DNA of 64,000 nucleotides from positions 11,304,414 through 11,368,413 of the forward strand of contig OZ026835.1 of assembly GCA_964023205.1 (NCBI GenBank), read 5' to 3'. The DNA comes from Lutraria lutraria. Lineage: Eukaryota; Mollusca; Bivalvia; Venerida; Mactridae. Below are positions 38,113 to 49,504 of this stretch, piece after piece (within the stretch, counting starts at the first letter, position 1; the number at the start of each line of letters is the position of its first letter). Made by a program: the position numbers and the translations under genes. A model generated the notes under the pieces. It made no database searches. It was not told where the DNA came from and worked only from the letters and a program-made list of their open reading frames with translations.

Positions 38113-38185
38113 GGTTCCGTAGTGTAGTGGTTATCACGTCTGCTTTACACGCAGAAGGTCCTGGGTTCGAGCCCCAGCGGAACCA
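38113..38185 (+). tRNA. tRNA-Val (anticodon TAC)
   Basis: A 73-base cloverleaf with a perfect 7-bp acceptor stem (GGTTCCG/CGGAACC) and discriminator A. The anticodon stem is TCTGC/GCAGA around the loop TTTACAC, giving anticodon TAC at 38146-38148. The T arm contains CTGGGTTCGAGCCCCAG, and the internal A and B boxes are intact. No intron. It is divergent from CSTF3, whose start codon is 346 bp away. Confidence 0.96.
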
Positions 38186-38194
38186 TATGTTTTC

Positions 38195-38200
38195 TTTTTT
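38195..38200 (+). terminator. RNA polymerase III terminator of tRNA-Val
   Basis: A T4 run at 38190-38193 and then T6 at 38195-38200 begin a few bases after the tRNA 3' end, the standard pol III stop. Confidence 0.85.
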
Positions 38201-38414
38201 ATTAAGTTTATTTAAACCACTCTTTGCAATACAAATCAAGCACGATTTATTGACGATATCAGAGACAACAGCTTCTGAGATTGTCAACTTAAAATATCAT
38301 GCATGACATCATTTCGTAAATTCTATAGCAGGTAAAACGCAAATAACGGAACTTGAATAAGCCTGAAAATTGTTCGTTTCTGTCACGGTAGACACACAAT
38401 ATAATTAATCTAAC

Positions 38415-38450
38415 CAAGGACTTATATACATACATGTATATAAGTCCTTG
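38415..38450. mobile_element. 36-bp palindrome with 7-bp flanking duplication, derivative of the 505-bp family
   Basis: The 16-bp arms CAAGGACTTATATACA and complement are separated by 4 bases; this is the end sequence of 36819-37323 folded back with no interior. The flanks are atctaac (38408-38414) and ttctaac (38451-38457), identical in six of seven bases. Confidence 0.75.
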
Positions 38451-38525
38451 TTCTAACCATTTAATTTTAACTCTTTAATTAATTTTACTCAGTTTTAATT
38501 CCGATACAATAAAAATATATTTCAT

Positions 38526-38565
38526 CAAGTATCGACTTATATAAATATATATATATAAGTCCTTG
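38526..38565. mobile_element. 40-bp palindrome with 7-bp flanking duplication, second derivative
   Basis: Starts CAAG and ends CTTG with GACTTATATA/TATATAAGTC arms and a 4-base insertion in the left arm. The 7-mer atttcat flanks it exactly on both sides (38519-38525, 38566-38572). Confidence 0.72.
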
Positions 38566-38768
38566 ATTTCATTATTAATGCGATTTTTTCTATTATCCTT
38601 CAAAACTTTTACTCCTTCGGATCCACGTTACCTGTATATTATAGTCCGACAATGACCTGTGAATGATCAAAGATCAGCTAAGTCGATTTGCAGGGTGAGT
38701 GGCATTTCGAACCTTTCGGTGGGTACCGTACGTAATGTATACAAAATATCAGTTTTAGCTGAGATTAA

Positions 38769-38860
38769 GTGCATAGGCCTAGCTCAATTAGCATTGGCGC
38801 CAACCTTTTCACTTATGCAGCCTGTTAGTCAAGATGTTACGAGTTCGAACCCCGTTTAAC
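38769..38860 (+). pseudogene. tRNA-like relic
   Basis: 'ggcctagctcaattagcatt' resembles a D-arm/A-box region and 'gttacgagttcgaaccccgt' a T arm with B box. The anticodon region does not fold. It is a tRNA pseudogene or SINE head. Confidence 0.45.
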
Positions 38861-40469
38861 CCTTTTTCCTTTCCATTTCTAATTGGATTTATGGCATTTT
38901 AATTGATTTTGCAAATATTAATTTCAATATTTGGAATGAATTTCACATGTATTTCTTTTTATTTCATTTCATGTAATATCATTTTACTCCTTCTTTAGCA
39001 GTATCTGTACTGGTCTCACTGTCAGAATCTAATAATTTGCTTCGTTGTAACATGACATCGCCTGCATACTTAAGAATGTCACATGAACATGATTTGATTT
39101 TGATTGCAAATACATACCCTTCTTAATATAAATGCACAGAACTCACGTGCGACTCATGGTTTGAAAAATATATAGTGGCAAGATGAAGGATATGAACAAA
39201 CACAATTCAGTTTAATAATGTTATTAGTGCGGCACACTGATTCCAGGACTACGTAGGCCTCTTAAAACTAATAAAAGGTCATGTTTGGTGAATGACTGGG
39301 CCATTGTATTACCTATCCCTATTTTAAAGAATGTAACAATCGTCGGCGACCTTTAGTCCCGACTCGCTGCTCGATTTCTATCTTTACATAAATACTTTAT
39401 AGTAAAAAAGTATGCATTATGTATATTCTGTGGTTCATGAAATGCACATGGCTGCTCCTCATATAATTACATAACTGATCGAGGAGCATAAACGATTATT
39501 AATATATTTGCTATCGTGAATTCACGACAGTTTCTGGTAACATGCACATTAAAATGTTTCTGTGGATACTTTTTCTGCGGGGTCTCGACATATTTCAAGC
39601 CTGTATGAAACAATTTATGTTTAAGCGTTAATTTCTTTCAAATCGCGGGGTATATTTCTCTTCTCGACATTATCTTTAAAAATGACAGTGGTCGTAATAC
39701 AATCTCTCCGGGCATGAGGGTTAATTATTAGATCGGCTGATCAGAACGTGGATCTAGAGTCGCAGAGGTCGAGTAACCAGAAAACAAAGATGTTTTACAC
39801 CTTAGAACCATAGAAATAGGGGATTAGTACGTGATTATATGCACACAATACAAAAATTCGTTTTAGATTATAAAATCAAATTGTTTATGCAACAAAGATC
39901 TATCTCCATTCTATCAGAGTGACTGGAACAAACATGCAAACAATATTGTCTAAGAGTACCCTACTCGATATATATAATACAAATGTAATTTTACACTAAA
40001 ACGTTATAATCATCGTAACTTTGTTACTCCTTATAAAATATGTTATGTTAGTACGGAGCACATAACACAGACACTATTTACAAACTCTCGGCTCTACTTT
40101 CTGAATTTTTCATTGAAGCTTTTTCAGTGTCCCCGCCCCAAGTACCGAGCCAAGTACTGTGTTTATAGAAAATCACAGGAAAACGTGTAAGGCGTGTATC
40201 TGTGCTTTACACCGGGCGCGATGAAGAATTTGTTCGAAGTAAGCTTAATAGATAAAGAACTGAAATAAATGCCCTGTTCTCTTGTATCTTAATTACCCCC
40301 CCCCCCCCCCCCCCCTCCCTCTAAGACGGTTCAGAAATGACCATATATAGTTCAATTTTTAGGTCAGCAATGTTATTGTATACATGGAAGATCCCATTGA
40401 CAAATGTTTAGGTAACACGAATACTGTTGTTATATGTTATACAGCAATCTATGAATCATTATTATCACT

Positions 40470-40545
40470 GTCCTCTGTGGCGCAGTTGGTAAAGCGTATT
40501 ACTAAGTTAAAGCGAATCTTGAGGACTGCGTCTGATGTTTGACAT
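40470..40545 (+). pseudogene. tRNA-like relic
   Basis: 'tcctctgtggcgcagttggt' followed by 'aaagcgtattactaag' looks like a tRNA 5' half. The 3' half is not tRNA-like. Confidence 0.4.
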
Positions 40546-40984
40546 CATTTATGATTTTTAACTTTTTTTATTTTTAACAAAATTTACTTTACAAACTATA
40601 TCGATAAGAAAATTTTGTTTAAAATGTTTTTATATTTAAATTGTTCCGTTAAATTAACAAAAATATAACAACCTCACATGGGTAATTAGGATATATATAT
40701 ATTCTAATTGTAGAGTAATAATATAATAAGTGGGAACCGGTTAAGGTGTTTAGTATTTTTATATAGTATTTGAAATTACATCTGTATTCGGGATTTCGTG
40801 CAATAAAATGTATATACAAGAAATAAAAAAGAGGAATACATCAGAGATAAAATGCATTTCTTCTTTCCTTTCTCTCTTTTGAATAAAAATGGTGCTATCC
40901 AGGGTGTAGACATACATGTAACAAGAACAAAACTATTTCAATAAATAAGTTATAAAAATAAATGTATGAATAATAATTTAAAAA

Positions 40985-41085
40985 GAAAGTGCCATTGACT
41001 GAGTTCGAACCACTCACATCTGCTTCATTTTGTAAAACTGTTATACATGTACAATGTACATGCCACCTTATCCAATACACCATGA
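40985..41085 (-). pseudogene. tRNA-like relic (minus)
   Basis: The minus strand reads 'tggtgtattggataaggtgg' and later 'gagtggttcgaactcagtca', A- and B-box-like words in the right order, with an enlarged middle containing an inverted 'acatgtacaatgtacatg'. Confidence 0.4.
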
Positions 41086-41269
41086 CTCTGTGTCACGAGA
41101 ATGACACTTTATTACGGATTTAAAATGAGTTTGACAATCAATTTACAGTGATTACCTTTACATTGGTATCGTCCAATATTCGACCTTGACTATAAGAAAA
41201 TTGAACTATAGCTGTCGAATTGGCCGTTAAACAACAAATACATAAATTGATAACAATAATTCATAATGA

Positions 41270-41410
41270 CCTCCGTGGTTGCATGGTTAATTAGGGTTTC
41301 AGACTAATAATCACTATCACCTCCGTGACTGCCGTCAGTTCGATCTCACCCGGTACCGGACATATTTCACATGTGAAGAAGCTATCCAGCTAGCTGTACT
41401 ATGGAAGGTC
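41270..41410 (+). repeat. tRNA-derived SINE-like element
   Basis: 'gacctccgtggttgcatggt' then 'cgtcagttcgatctcacc' are A- and B-box-like. The tail has 'ctatggaaggtcggactgct'. Another, more distant head with 'ccgtggtcgagtggttatgg' is at 49505. Confidence 0.45.
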
Positions 41411-41754
41411 GGACTGCTGCACGAAAATATAATATATCCTCTATTGAAGATGTGAGAAATAAATCCATCACAGCAAAACGATCAAAAGCAGATTTTTATT
41501 TCAAAGCAATAATCTGTGATTAATTTTTAATTATTTTCCTCGCTCGAATCATTACAAAGAGTATGTACCATTCCTCGGTCCTAATAAAAACATTAGTGTC
41601 GCCGAGAAAATAGAGAAAGTCGGGTATCCAGAATCAACCATTTTTAACTCAAGGGTTAACCCATTGCCACACAGATATTTATAACTGTATAAGGTAGTTC
41701 ATTCATATATAGTGTAACAAGTAGATGGCTTATCAGCAGCAATATATAACTCAG

Positions 41755-42001
41755 TTTTGTACACTGTACTAATACAGGTTGAGGTTGATTGGAAAATAAA
41801 TAAATAATCAATATTTTGTTATTAATCGGTCTTTGGTGGTTCAAAACAATTAACATTAAAATGTGTCTGCATTGATCTTTACGGATTATGCGCTCAATTA
41901 TTAAAGTAAATATCGCGGTACATGGATGTCGTAGCATGGTACGTATCGGCCCGACACTGTACCTCAATATACCATTATATCGGTATTTCGTTGCACCACT
42001 A
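41755..42001. mobile_element. hAT-like element, right part
   Basis: It ends in 'cggtatttcgttgcaccact' + a, the complement of a TAGTGGTGCAACG terminus. The internal part 41755-41915, with 'taatcaatattttgtt' and 'tggtggttcaaaacaa', matches 54185-54320. The left end is missing here; it is the only end kept in the 54-kb copy. Confidence 0.6.
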
Positions 42002-42934
42002 ATATGTAACAAGAAACAAACACAATGTTAGGCCTTAATTATCACAATTACTGCATGTACTCTTCAATGGACTATAATGATCTTCCATCTGCATACGAAT
42101 AAATGCTATGCTCTTCGTCGTGAACGTAGATCTACATCAGTTATGCATTTTTTACCTTTATGGTACCCTGGAGAACACAAATGAGATTGCAGCTATTTCT
42201 ACATTTTAGCGTTTGTTCAGAAAGTATACCCTTATGGCTGTCACATAATTAATTACTACGAATGCCTAAATCAGTAAAATATACTTTCAATATCAATTAC
42301 ATGTACTGTGTTTTATCATTTATCCATCCTATACCGACATTTTCATAGAACATTGAAGGTCATACAGTTCAAGAAGACACTATGTTGACAGTTCAACAAA
42401 AATATTTCTTACTACCACTCTAGATAATCCTTTATTCTTTTATGCGACAACTTGACTAACAAGCGAAAATACTATAGGTACGATTCGTCTCCAAATATTT
42501 TCGTACTCTTGGTCGGGTTTCGGAGACTCCAGGCGGAAACTTAAAATGAAATTTATTTCAAATATAGAAAATATACAGTTTCGCTAGAATAGTCCTCGGT
42601 CTATTTTTACTACATTTATTGCCGTTTGCATGCATATACATGTACACAAACTATTTCTGTGCATTTTGTAGTTAATATATAAATTAAGTGACCAATAGAA
42701 TTCACCAGCGCTTTTCGGATGTCTTTAAATACCTAACCAAAATCTAGCGCATTCAACAAGCGACTTGAAACCTCCACATGTTGTCACATAAGCGAACGAG
42801 CTTAATGTTATATCTCCAGTCAAGTGGTTAGGACAATACGTACATGGCTGGATCTTATAAGCACGTAACTTCGCGCCCAACCACATGTCCACTTACATTT
42901 ATATTAGGTTTCGTTTGTAGATTTTTCTCTGGGT

Positions 42935-43126
42935 TTAACGTTACAACAACACATTTACTGCTGCATGAAGACCCAATGTGTACACCAAGGTAAGTATCAC
43001 CGACAGTCCGTAAGCAAACTGAACATTGCCATCCTGGGTGGTTATTGAACTCACAACGGTGAGGGACTATATAGTAATTACTAGTCAGAGGCCATATATA
43101 TTTATAACCACTCAATCCTAGATACC
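42935..43126 (-). repeat. tRNA-derived SINE, family C, longer copy
   Basis: The minus-strand head GGGGTATCTAGGATTGAGTG then 'gttataaatatatatggcct', with 'gttgtgagttcaataacc' as the B-box region. It shares 'gacccaatgtgtacacc' and the order of blocks with 27003-27131. An 86-residue frame on this strand is a by-product. Confidence 0.6.
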
Positions 43127-43372
43127 CCGTATAATTATATTGGGTTTAGTTTGACTGAGTTATTAGATGTTTTACATTTGAATTATGAGCTACATGAATA
43201 TCGGGTATTATTGACAATATCAACACTGTCATAAAGTTAGACAATACAACAGCTAGACAATTTGTTGATCTGCACAAACACGAACAACTCATTCAAAGAC
43301 TCAAAATATTTATCGATTGTATCGTTCTTTATTTCTTGCTTTTCGTTTGCATGACACAGATATAGCAACCAC

Positions 43373-43653
43373 AACCGTGGTCGAGTGGTTAGGGTGTCCG
43401 CCTTCGAAGCGGGAGATCGAAGGTTTGAATCCCAATGGAGACGGGGTTAGAACTGATCAATGCTGTCGGTTGGTGAGCCGCCAGCTGCATGTAGCTAAAT
43501 AATGGTTACCGTAGGCCCACCTCAGTAAGGCGTCTGACAAAAAGAGGAGGGATTCGGGAGGTACAGTGCGAACAAGAGATAGGTGTCTCATAAGCCAACT
43601 TGGCTGGCCCTTTCAGTTGGGTTGACAATGACACTATAATAAACAAAAAAAAC
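43373..43653 (+). repeat. tRNA-derived SINE, family A, copy 1
   Basis: The head 'aaccgtggtcgagtggttag' and 'ggtgtccgccttcgaagcgg' resembles a tRNA-Ser type gene, with the B box 'gaaggtttgaatccc'. The body runs through 'gttggtgagccgccagct' and 'gccaacttggctggcccttt' and ends with an A-rich 'aataaacaaaaaaaa' tail. About 281 bp. Confidence 0.85.
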
Positions 43654-44559
43654 CTTTATAATGTTACGCCAAATCTACCAACCTACGCACTTTGTTTAAC
43701 TACAAAATAACACTAAGCATGGTCTTATTAATGCTATGTTGCGGTCATAGAGCACCTGCATGCTTTTGTATTCAATTGGTTTGTCATCCAAATGCATTCA
43801 CTATCGGTGCAATACAATGGAAATGATTATAAATCAACCAGGCTTATTTACGAATCTCTAAATCGGAAAAGTGGTTAGATACGTGATTTTGCTAGACGAA
43901 CGGCTTCAGTTCTCGTTTTGTCTCATGAAAACACATGATCAAATATCATTTCTCATTGTTTACACAGAATACCCGATGCATGCCGACATCCGATATGGAT
44001 TTGTGATCAAATTAATAATGCACGAATTCCATAGTGGCTGTCATTTTCATCTTGCAACTCTTGATCAACACTATTTAAGACTATCATGAGTATTATAATA
44101 CACATGCAAAATGTAAATAAACAATTTTACGTTCAAATAGTAACTTTAGATACTCCAAATGTCAATGTAAATACATGTACACTGTATGGTTCATGAATAT
44201 TTACTACGGTATATAGGCGTCAATATGAACTTTCTACCACACACAGATGATGCTCGGTTTCACAACCAAACTTGATTAATTCCTGTTAGCCCACCACACA
44301 TCATTGCATGTCCTTTAATACCATTTAAATTCACATTTTATGCCCCCCCCCCCCCCCCGGCATCAAATTGTAGTGATTGCCTTGTCCGTCCGTCCATATG
44401 AGGTTTAGTCAAGCTCCCACAGGGGTGTTGGGGCATATGTGCAATAATTGAACGCAGTTTCTTGTTTTCAGTGGGTTATAACTCCCTTTTTCAACTATAT
44501 TTCTGTTACATACTGCGTTAAGTTCACTTAAATTATTCAGTTTTCCTGAACTGTACTCT

Positions 44560-44706
44560 TACAATAACACCCAGGAGTCAGCAACTTCTTCACATTTGGT
44601 GGAAAATCAATCAATTCTGTCATTTCACAACCTGACCTGCCGCTAACCTGTATTGCCGTGTTACAGGTCCAGCACGCTGACCACTGGACCACGGTCGTGG
44701 CTCCAT
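44560..44706 (-). repeat. tRNA-derived element (minus)
   Basis: The minus-strand head reads GAGCCACGACCGTGGTCCAG then 'tggtcagcgtgctggacctg', a clear A-box region. The downstream part contains 'ttgctgactcctgggtgtta'. No second copy of this body was seen. Confidence 0.5.
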
Positions 44707-45339
44707 TAAGATTATAATGTCTAAAATATGATGGAAACAGAAACAATACGAGTATGGTAACTAAATTCGAGCTAGCACACTCGATATGTCTGACTAGAGC
44801 TGTCTATCAATCAGTACGGCATCGTTCATTAAAATTGTTTGCCTGTTTCAATGTTGGTTTTTAATGTTAATGTTTTCGGATAAAGACTGATAATACCTCA
44901 TTTCAGATGCGCATGTACCGGTACATTGTGTTAAACGTGACCATAAGATCTCCTTCCGAACACCCCGGTACAACGGAGAAACAAGTCACATGAAAGAATA
45001 CCATGTAAATGTAAAATGAGAGAATTATGTTTGTTAAAGTTGATATGACTTTGAATATGATATTAAAATCATAATTACGACAGCAAAAGAGCAACGTCAT
45101 TATTGTCACATCTACCTAGATAGAGTAGACACATTGGTCCGTATATGCATGTACAACCAGTGTGGTTCATGCTCTTGTTTTCCAATACTTTCGTTAAGCC
45201 ACTGATTGTCGTTCGTCACGGACATTAAATACGTGACATTTTTCCGCAGCTTTCCCGGGCATCTCGTGTTATATTTAATGTGCTTGTCTCGTAAATCCCG
45301 CACAGTTTCTGAGTAAAGCGATACATATAAGACACTACA

Positions 45340-45646
45340 ATGATGACACAGTTTGTTTTCATTCTGCCCATCATCTGTTATTTGCTCCAAGAAGTTATGA
45401 GCCTTCTTTCGACAACATCGTTTCGGGATTACACCGGGATCACCGACAAGGTTTGTCCATCTGCTGATGTTGTGTTTTCTGTTAATGCTACAAGCTTGTT
45501 GTCTTGTACGTTTCGGTGCACGAAGGAGATTGCATGTATTGGTGTATTTTACAATACGGCGGGTGCTACATGTACAGGATGTAACGGGAATTATAACGAT
45601 GTAAATGCCTTGGAGAACAGTGTTGGAACTGTTTATTTCAAAATGG
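45340..45646 (+). CDS. Secreted protein exon 1: signal peptide and PAN/apple-like module
   Basis: Starts at the tandem ATGATG (45340). Six Cys follow the signal peptide, with the CTFRC...C...TCTGC spacing of molluscan PAN-like modules. N-glycosylation site NAT near residue 50. Ends in phase 1 with donor gtatgt. The 202-residue frame on the opposite strand is its shadow. Confidence 0.85.
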
Positions 45647-48541
45647 GTATGTTTGTTAAATACTTGTGCTTTATTTTTCTTATTCACGCTACAGAAAGAC
45701 CTGTGCAAATTATCATCCATTGATGAGTATTTAATAGATACTTTAAATACTAGATGCCCAATGGCAACATGTCGAGCCTTTTGTTAAGAAAGCTTGTGAT
45801 CTTGACCTTTGTAACGACATATTATCTCTTTGAAAGTAGACTTTTTACCAAGTTATTTCAAAATCCTTGTATGCAAACAGAAGGTGCCCAGGACACATTG
45901 TCTCACCGTCTTATGCCAAGTTATTTTTAAATACATGTACATGTATGTCAATGCATGAAGAAGATACCGCCCGGAAAAGGAACATTCGAACGAACTAACT
46001 AACGTACAGACACGCATGCAACTGCCATTGTGGCGCAAGCGAGCTCGACAAATCTGACGAATTAACACTTGGAACTGAAAATTACTTATCATGAATTACA
46101 AATAGGACACTTTTTGCGCGATTTTGGCGAGTCACATTTTTCCCATTCCATGTCGATTGATTAGTATGACCTTAGCTTTGTTTTCAAGAAAATTACTCGT
46201 TCTAAAATTTGTAGATAGTTTAGAATGCCTATAAACCACTGTTTTGTTCAGTTGTAACTATTCGTCCATTTCACTGTAACCTGTAACCATAGTTACTTTC
46301 AAGCGTTTGTAAACAACATCCACCTGATAACAAGCCGGCAATTCGCCGGTTCTTGGCTTAAGGAGACATTAATAGGTGATTTTTTTTCATTTGAATGTCC
46401 GCATATTTCACGATTTTAACCTTTCTTGAGATCTGCAAAGAAAATACATAACGTTCTGTGAGTGTTCCGTGCTTCAAAAACACATGTCACGAATTCAAAA
46501 CTTTTATGTCATCAAAATAAAAATTTATGACAAAACCGAACGGACTCGGGCTTTTTGCTGTTGCTATTTATCATAAGAGAACTAAACTGATAGGCCTACT
46601 CTCTGAAATAATCTTTTTACATTTTCACGATGTATTTTCACATTTTCAAGAAATCAAGTTGCATGAGGAACATTACGTAAGTTTTATTTTTAATTTCAGT
46701 GAAATGTTATGAGCCCATTGCTAGCGGGCCAAACGTTGTTCTAGGCCTAATTAGTAGAAACGACGTTGGCACTTCGATTCCATACAGTTGCGCTCCGTGT
46801 TCATTCTATCCACCGATTGGGCAGAATGCGGTCACGTGTGATGCCAATGGCGTTTGGAGCACACCAGCATGTATTTCTGGTAAAACAATACTGTGAATTA
46901 CATTCATTTACTTTTAACGCAGCTTTTATTCACGTAATTTGTCAGTTTTCATCTATAATCCTGTAGCCATCTGCTGATTATTCGCATGGTGTAAACTGTA
47001 CTTTGCCAAGGACTTTATCAACAGTGCTTACTTTGGTTTAACTTATGAGGCAAACACCTCATTGTATAGATCTTGCAAGTTTAGAACTCTCTAATGGGCA
47101 ATACTTGAATAATATAAATAAATCAAATATATTTATGATACTTCCTAATACAAAGTTTCGTCCGGCCGTCATGGAATGCCGAGGACAACATAATGTTATG
47201 CATAACTAATGTCTTTTTTTACTGCGTTGTTCATAATCAGTGTTGAAGGAAAACAAAAACATGAATAATAAATCATTCAATGTTATGCTTGAGTTTTTCA
47301 AAGTTTTATTGTATTATCTAACAGTATGAGTACATAACATTTATTGCAGGCCCAGATACAGGATACTTAAGAAGTAAGTATTATACTATGCAATAATACA
47401 TAAACACGATCAAAGCACACAGAACGGACGTGTACAGTCGAGTTCCCGCCCATACTTTATCAACGGATAAAATATGGGTGCTAATGTAATTCGCATTTTA
47501 TTAAAACGAGAAAACATGTATTTCAAATTTGCAATCAAAACTTCGTTTGTATTTTCGGTACATTAATTTATCATTGCATTACAATATGTAATATACAAAT
47601 GTACGATATTATATTTATTCGTACAGACTTAATTCGTACATTTCCAATGGCGACTTTGACAAAATTAATATTTTAAGTAAATGTCCAACTAAGTATTTTT
47701 ATACTTTTCTGTTCAAGTATTGACCAATAATGTCAATGGCGTAGACACCCACAGTCAATTGGTTCTTTGTTTTTCAGATGGCGAGCCCATTCCTGCCGGA
47801 GCAATCGGTATGTAACTTATGTAACGTTAATAGTAAATTATATGTGAATCGTATAATTCAAATTACAAAAAATGTAATTAATTGATTTTCATATTTTTCG
47901 TCACAAAATAACACCAACACATTATCATTCTATTTTAGAATTGAATAAAACATTCGAAACATCACGATTAGGTATATTTTATACTTGGTCATGTTCGTAA
48001 TACAGTTTTATATACTCGTAGCGCGTATATTAGGACACACGTGCATGTATACATGTATACGTTCTATACGTGAATCTGTTTCGAATTTGAAAATGAAGAA
48101 ATATTGTTCACTATAAGTTGAAATCTTTACAAGCGATTTCACTTATTAATTATTTCTTAGAGTTAACACTGGACACATCAGTGTTGTTTAATGGAAATCT
48201 GGAGCGATGATATCTGATTCTTTGCATAAAATACGACCTGTACATCGCATTGTACTTTTTTACATAACCAAGTGAAGAAACAATAGCAAATGATGTCAGA
48301 AACAATATTACGTCATCAAATAATTTCCATGATCGATCTTTTCCCGCTACTATAGTATTTACTCAACACTGTATCAGACGATATGTTTTCCCCTTTTTTA
48401 GGATGCGCCGCCACCTATGGTAGTGACTGTGGGGGCCCTATTTCCGGTGGGACTTTACTGACTGGTGGGACAGGGACATGTTATTGTGACACAGTTTGCT
48501 GTGGCCACAGTGATTGTTGTTTTGACGTCGGCTGCATATGA
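45340..48541 (+). CDS. Secreted modular Cys-rich protein: signal peptide, PAN/apple-like, sushi-like, somatomedin-B-like
   Basis: Six exons (45340-45646, 46700-46879, 47350-47373, 47778-47807, 47939-47971, 48402-48541) splice into 714 nt, 237 residues plus TGA. Residues 1-21 (MMTQFVFILPIICYLLQEVM then S) are a signal peptide with no later membrane segment, so the product should be secreted. Exon 1 holds a PAN/apple-like module (SLLSCTFRCTKEIACIGVFY), exon 2 a sushi-like module ending TCDANGVWSTPAC, and exon 6 a somatomedin-B core CYCDTVCCGHSDCCFDVGC. Three microexons make a short linker. All five introns are phase 1, as in shuffled extracellular domains. The gene is not recognised as a named family. 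A role in matrix, mucus or pathogen recognition is inference only. Confidence 0.85.
46700..46879 (+). CDS. Secreted protein exon 2: sushi-like module
   Basis: VKCYEPIASGPNVVLGLISR, then IPYSCAPCSFYPPIGQ and VTCDANGVWSTPACIS. It has the Cys pattern and the conserved Trp of a CCP/sushi module plus one extra Cys. Acceptor tttaatttcag, donor gtaaaa, phase 1 to 1. Confidence 0.85.
47350..47373 (+). CDS. Secreted protein exon 3: 24-nt microexon
   Basis: Acceptor tttattgcag and donor gtaagt enclose 24 bases, phase 1 to 1, that add PDTGYLR to the linker. Confidence 0.7.
47778..47807 (+). CDS. Secreted protein exon 4: 30-nt microexon
   Basis: Acceptor gtttttcag and donor gtatgt, phase 1 to 1, adding GEPIPAGAI. 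Confidence 0.7.
47939..47971 (+). CDS. Secreted protein exon 5: 33-nt microexon
   Basis: Acceptor ctattttag and donor gtatat, phase 1 to 1, adding ELNKTFETSRL with an NKT glycosylation site. It may be alternatively spliced, since the frame is kept with or without it. Confidence 0.55.
48402..48541 (+). CDS. Secreted protein exon 6: somatomedin-B-like module and stop
   Basis: GCAATYGSDCGGPISGG and then CYCDTVCCGHSDCCFDVGCI followed by TGA at 48539-48541. The C-x-C-D-x2-C-x4-D-C-C-x-D core is diagnostic of SMB domains. Nine Cys instead of eight. Confidence 0.85.
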
Positions 48542-48818
48542 ACATCGCCTTGAAGTTCAAATTACGAGAGTTTTCAAAAGAAAATACATTGTATGTCTAG
48601 TTTCAAATTATTTGTCGATCGGAATACAATCTGACAATGAGTGTGATACCGGTTGTCGTATTTTTTTATTCACAGATTTGTAGAGATATTAAGCAAATAA
48701 TACTATTATACTTATCATGTACTTACTAAACTTACGGTGGTATAAAGGGGATACATGATCATTGTGTCAGTTTTATTGTGTACTACATACAGATTGCAGA
48801 CGAAGTACTTATGTACGA

Positions 48819-48828
48819 AATAAATAAA
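48819..48828 (+). promoter_or_regulatory. Likely polyadenylation signals of the secreted protein gene
   Basis: Two overlapping AATAAA hexamers at 48819-48824 and 48823-48828, about 280 bases after the stop codon. Confidence 0.55.
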
Positions 48829-49504
48829 TATTCCATTCTATTGGGTGTCTATCATTGATTGATTGATGTAGTTACCTGTATGTATTTCCAGTACATACGC
48901 TTTTTTAGTTCTCTATTTGATAAAAAAATGTACGAGGGGGAAATAAAGTTGTCTTGTTTATGAACTATCGGATATTTTGTCTCAACCCTATTTGGTTCGA
49001 ACTCCTTATTAACGTGTCATACAACATCCAATTTTTTATGTTTAAAATAACTTTTTATGACGGTTGTAGTTATCATGTAATGATGATTCGATGGTTTTAA
49101 GATTGAAAAGTGATAACATGCATACATTTGTAACAATTTCAACTAGACGAATCGAAGATTCGTTCGTTCGTTCGTATCTACGTACAAATATTCAATATGT
49201 AAACAATACATGCATTCTAGATATTTAGAATCATATAATAGTACAAGCATTCATATACATTTGTATTGTATAAATATAATTATATTCATGTTGACTGTTG
49301 TAGCATTAAAATTTCAACCACATTTTCATACTTTTATTATTGTTTCCAGTTTTAAAGAATAAAATATTGACGCAGTACTACTGTACTAGTACTTGAATTA
49401 AAAAGCAATTTTTTTATTCACAAACAAATGTAACAATGCTAATCTAATTTTACTAAAATTCGAAAATCAATGTTATTGCAGTATTGCTGTTTAAATCGAT
49501 GTCG

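Larger units (their letters stand above)
38861..45339. other. Intergenic region rich in tRNA-derived elements
   Basis: No protein gene was found. It holds several tRNA-like heads or SINEs (40470-40545, 40985-41085, 41270-41410, 42935-43126, 43373-43653, 44560-44706), part of a hAT-like element (41755-42001) and C20 and C16 runs. The short frames coincide with these repeats or lack any family resemblance. Confidence 0.6.

Noticed and set aside
38039..38306. Open frames on both strands at the tRNA-Val locus
   Set aside because: They are translations of the tRNA gene and its flank.
42855..43115. 86-residue minus frame with several Cys
   Set aside because: It coincides with a tRNA-derived SINE.
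45112..45720. 202-residue open frame on the minus strand
   Set aside because: It lies antisense to exon 1 of the secreted protein, lacks a signal peptide, domain or plausible composition, and the plus frame explains the region better.
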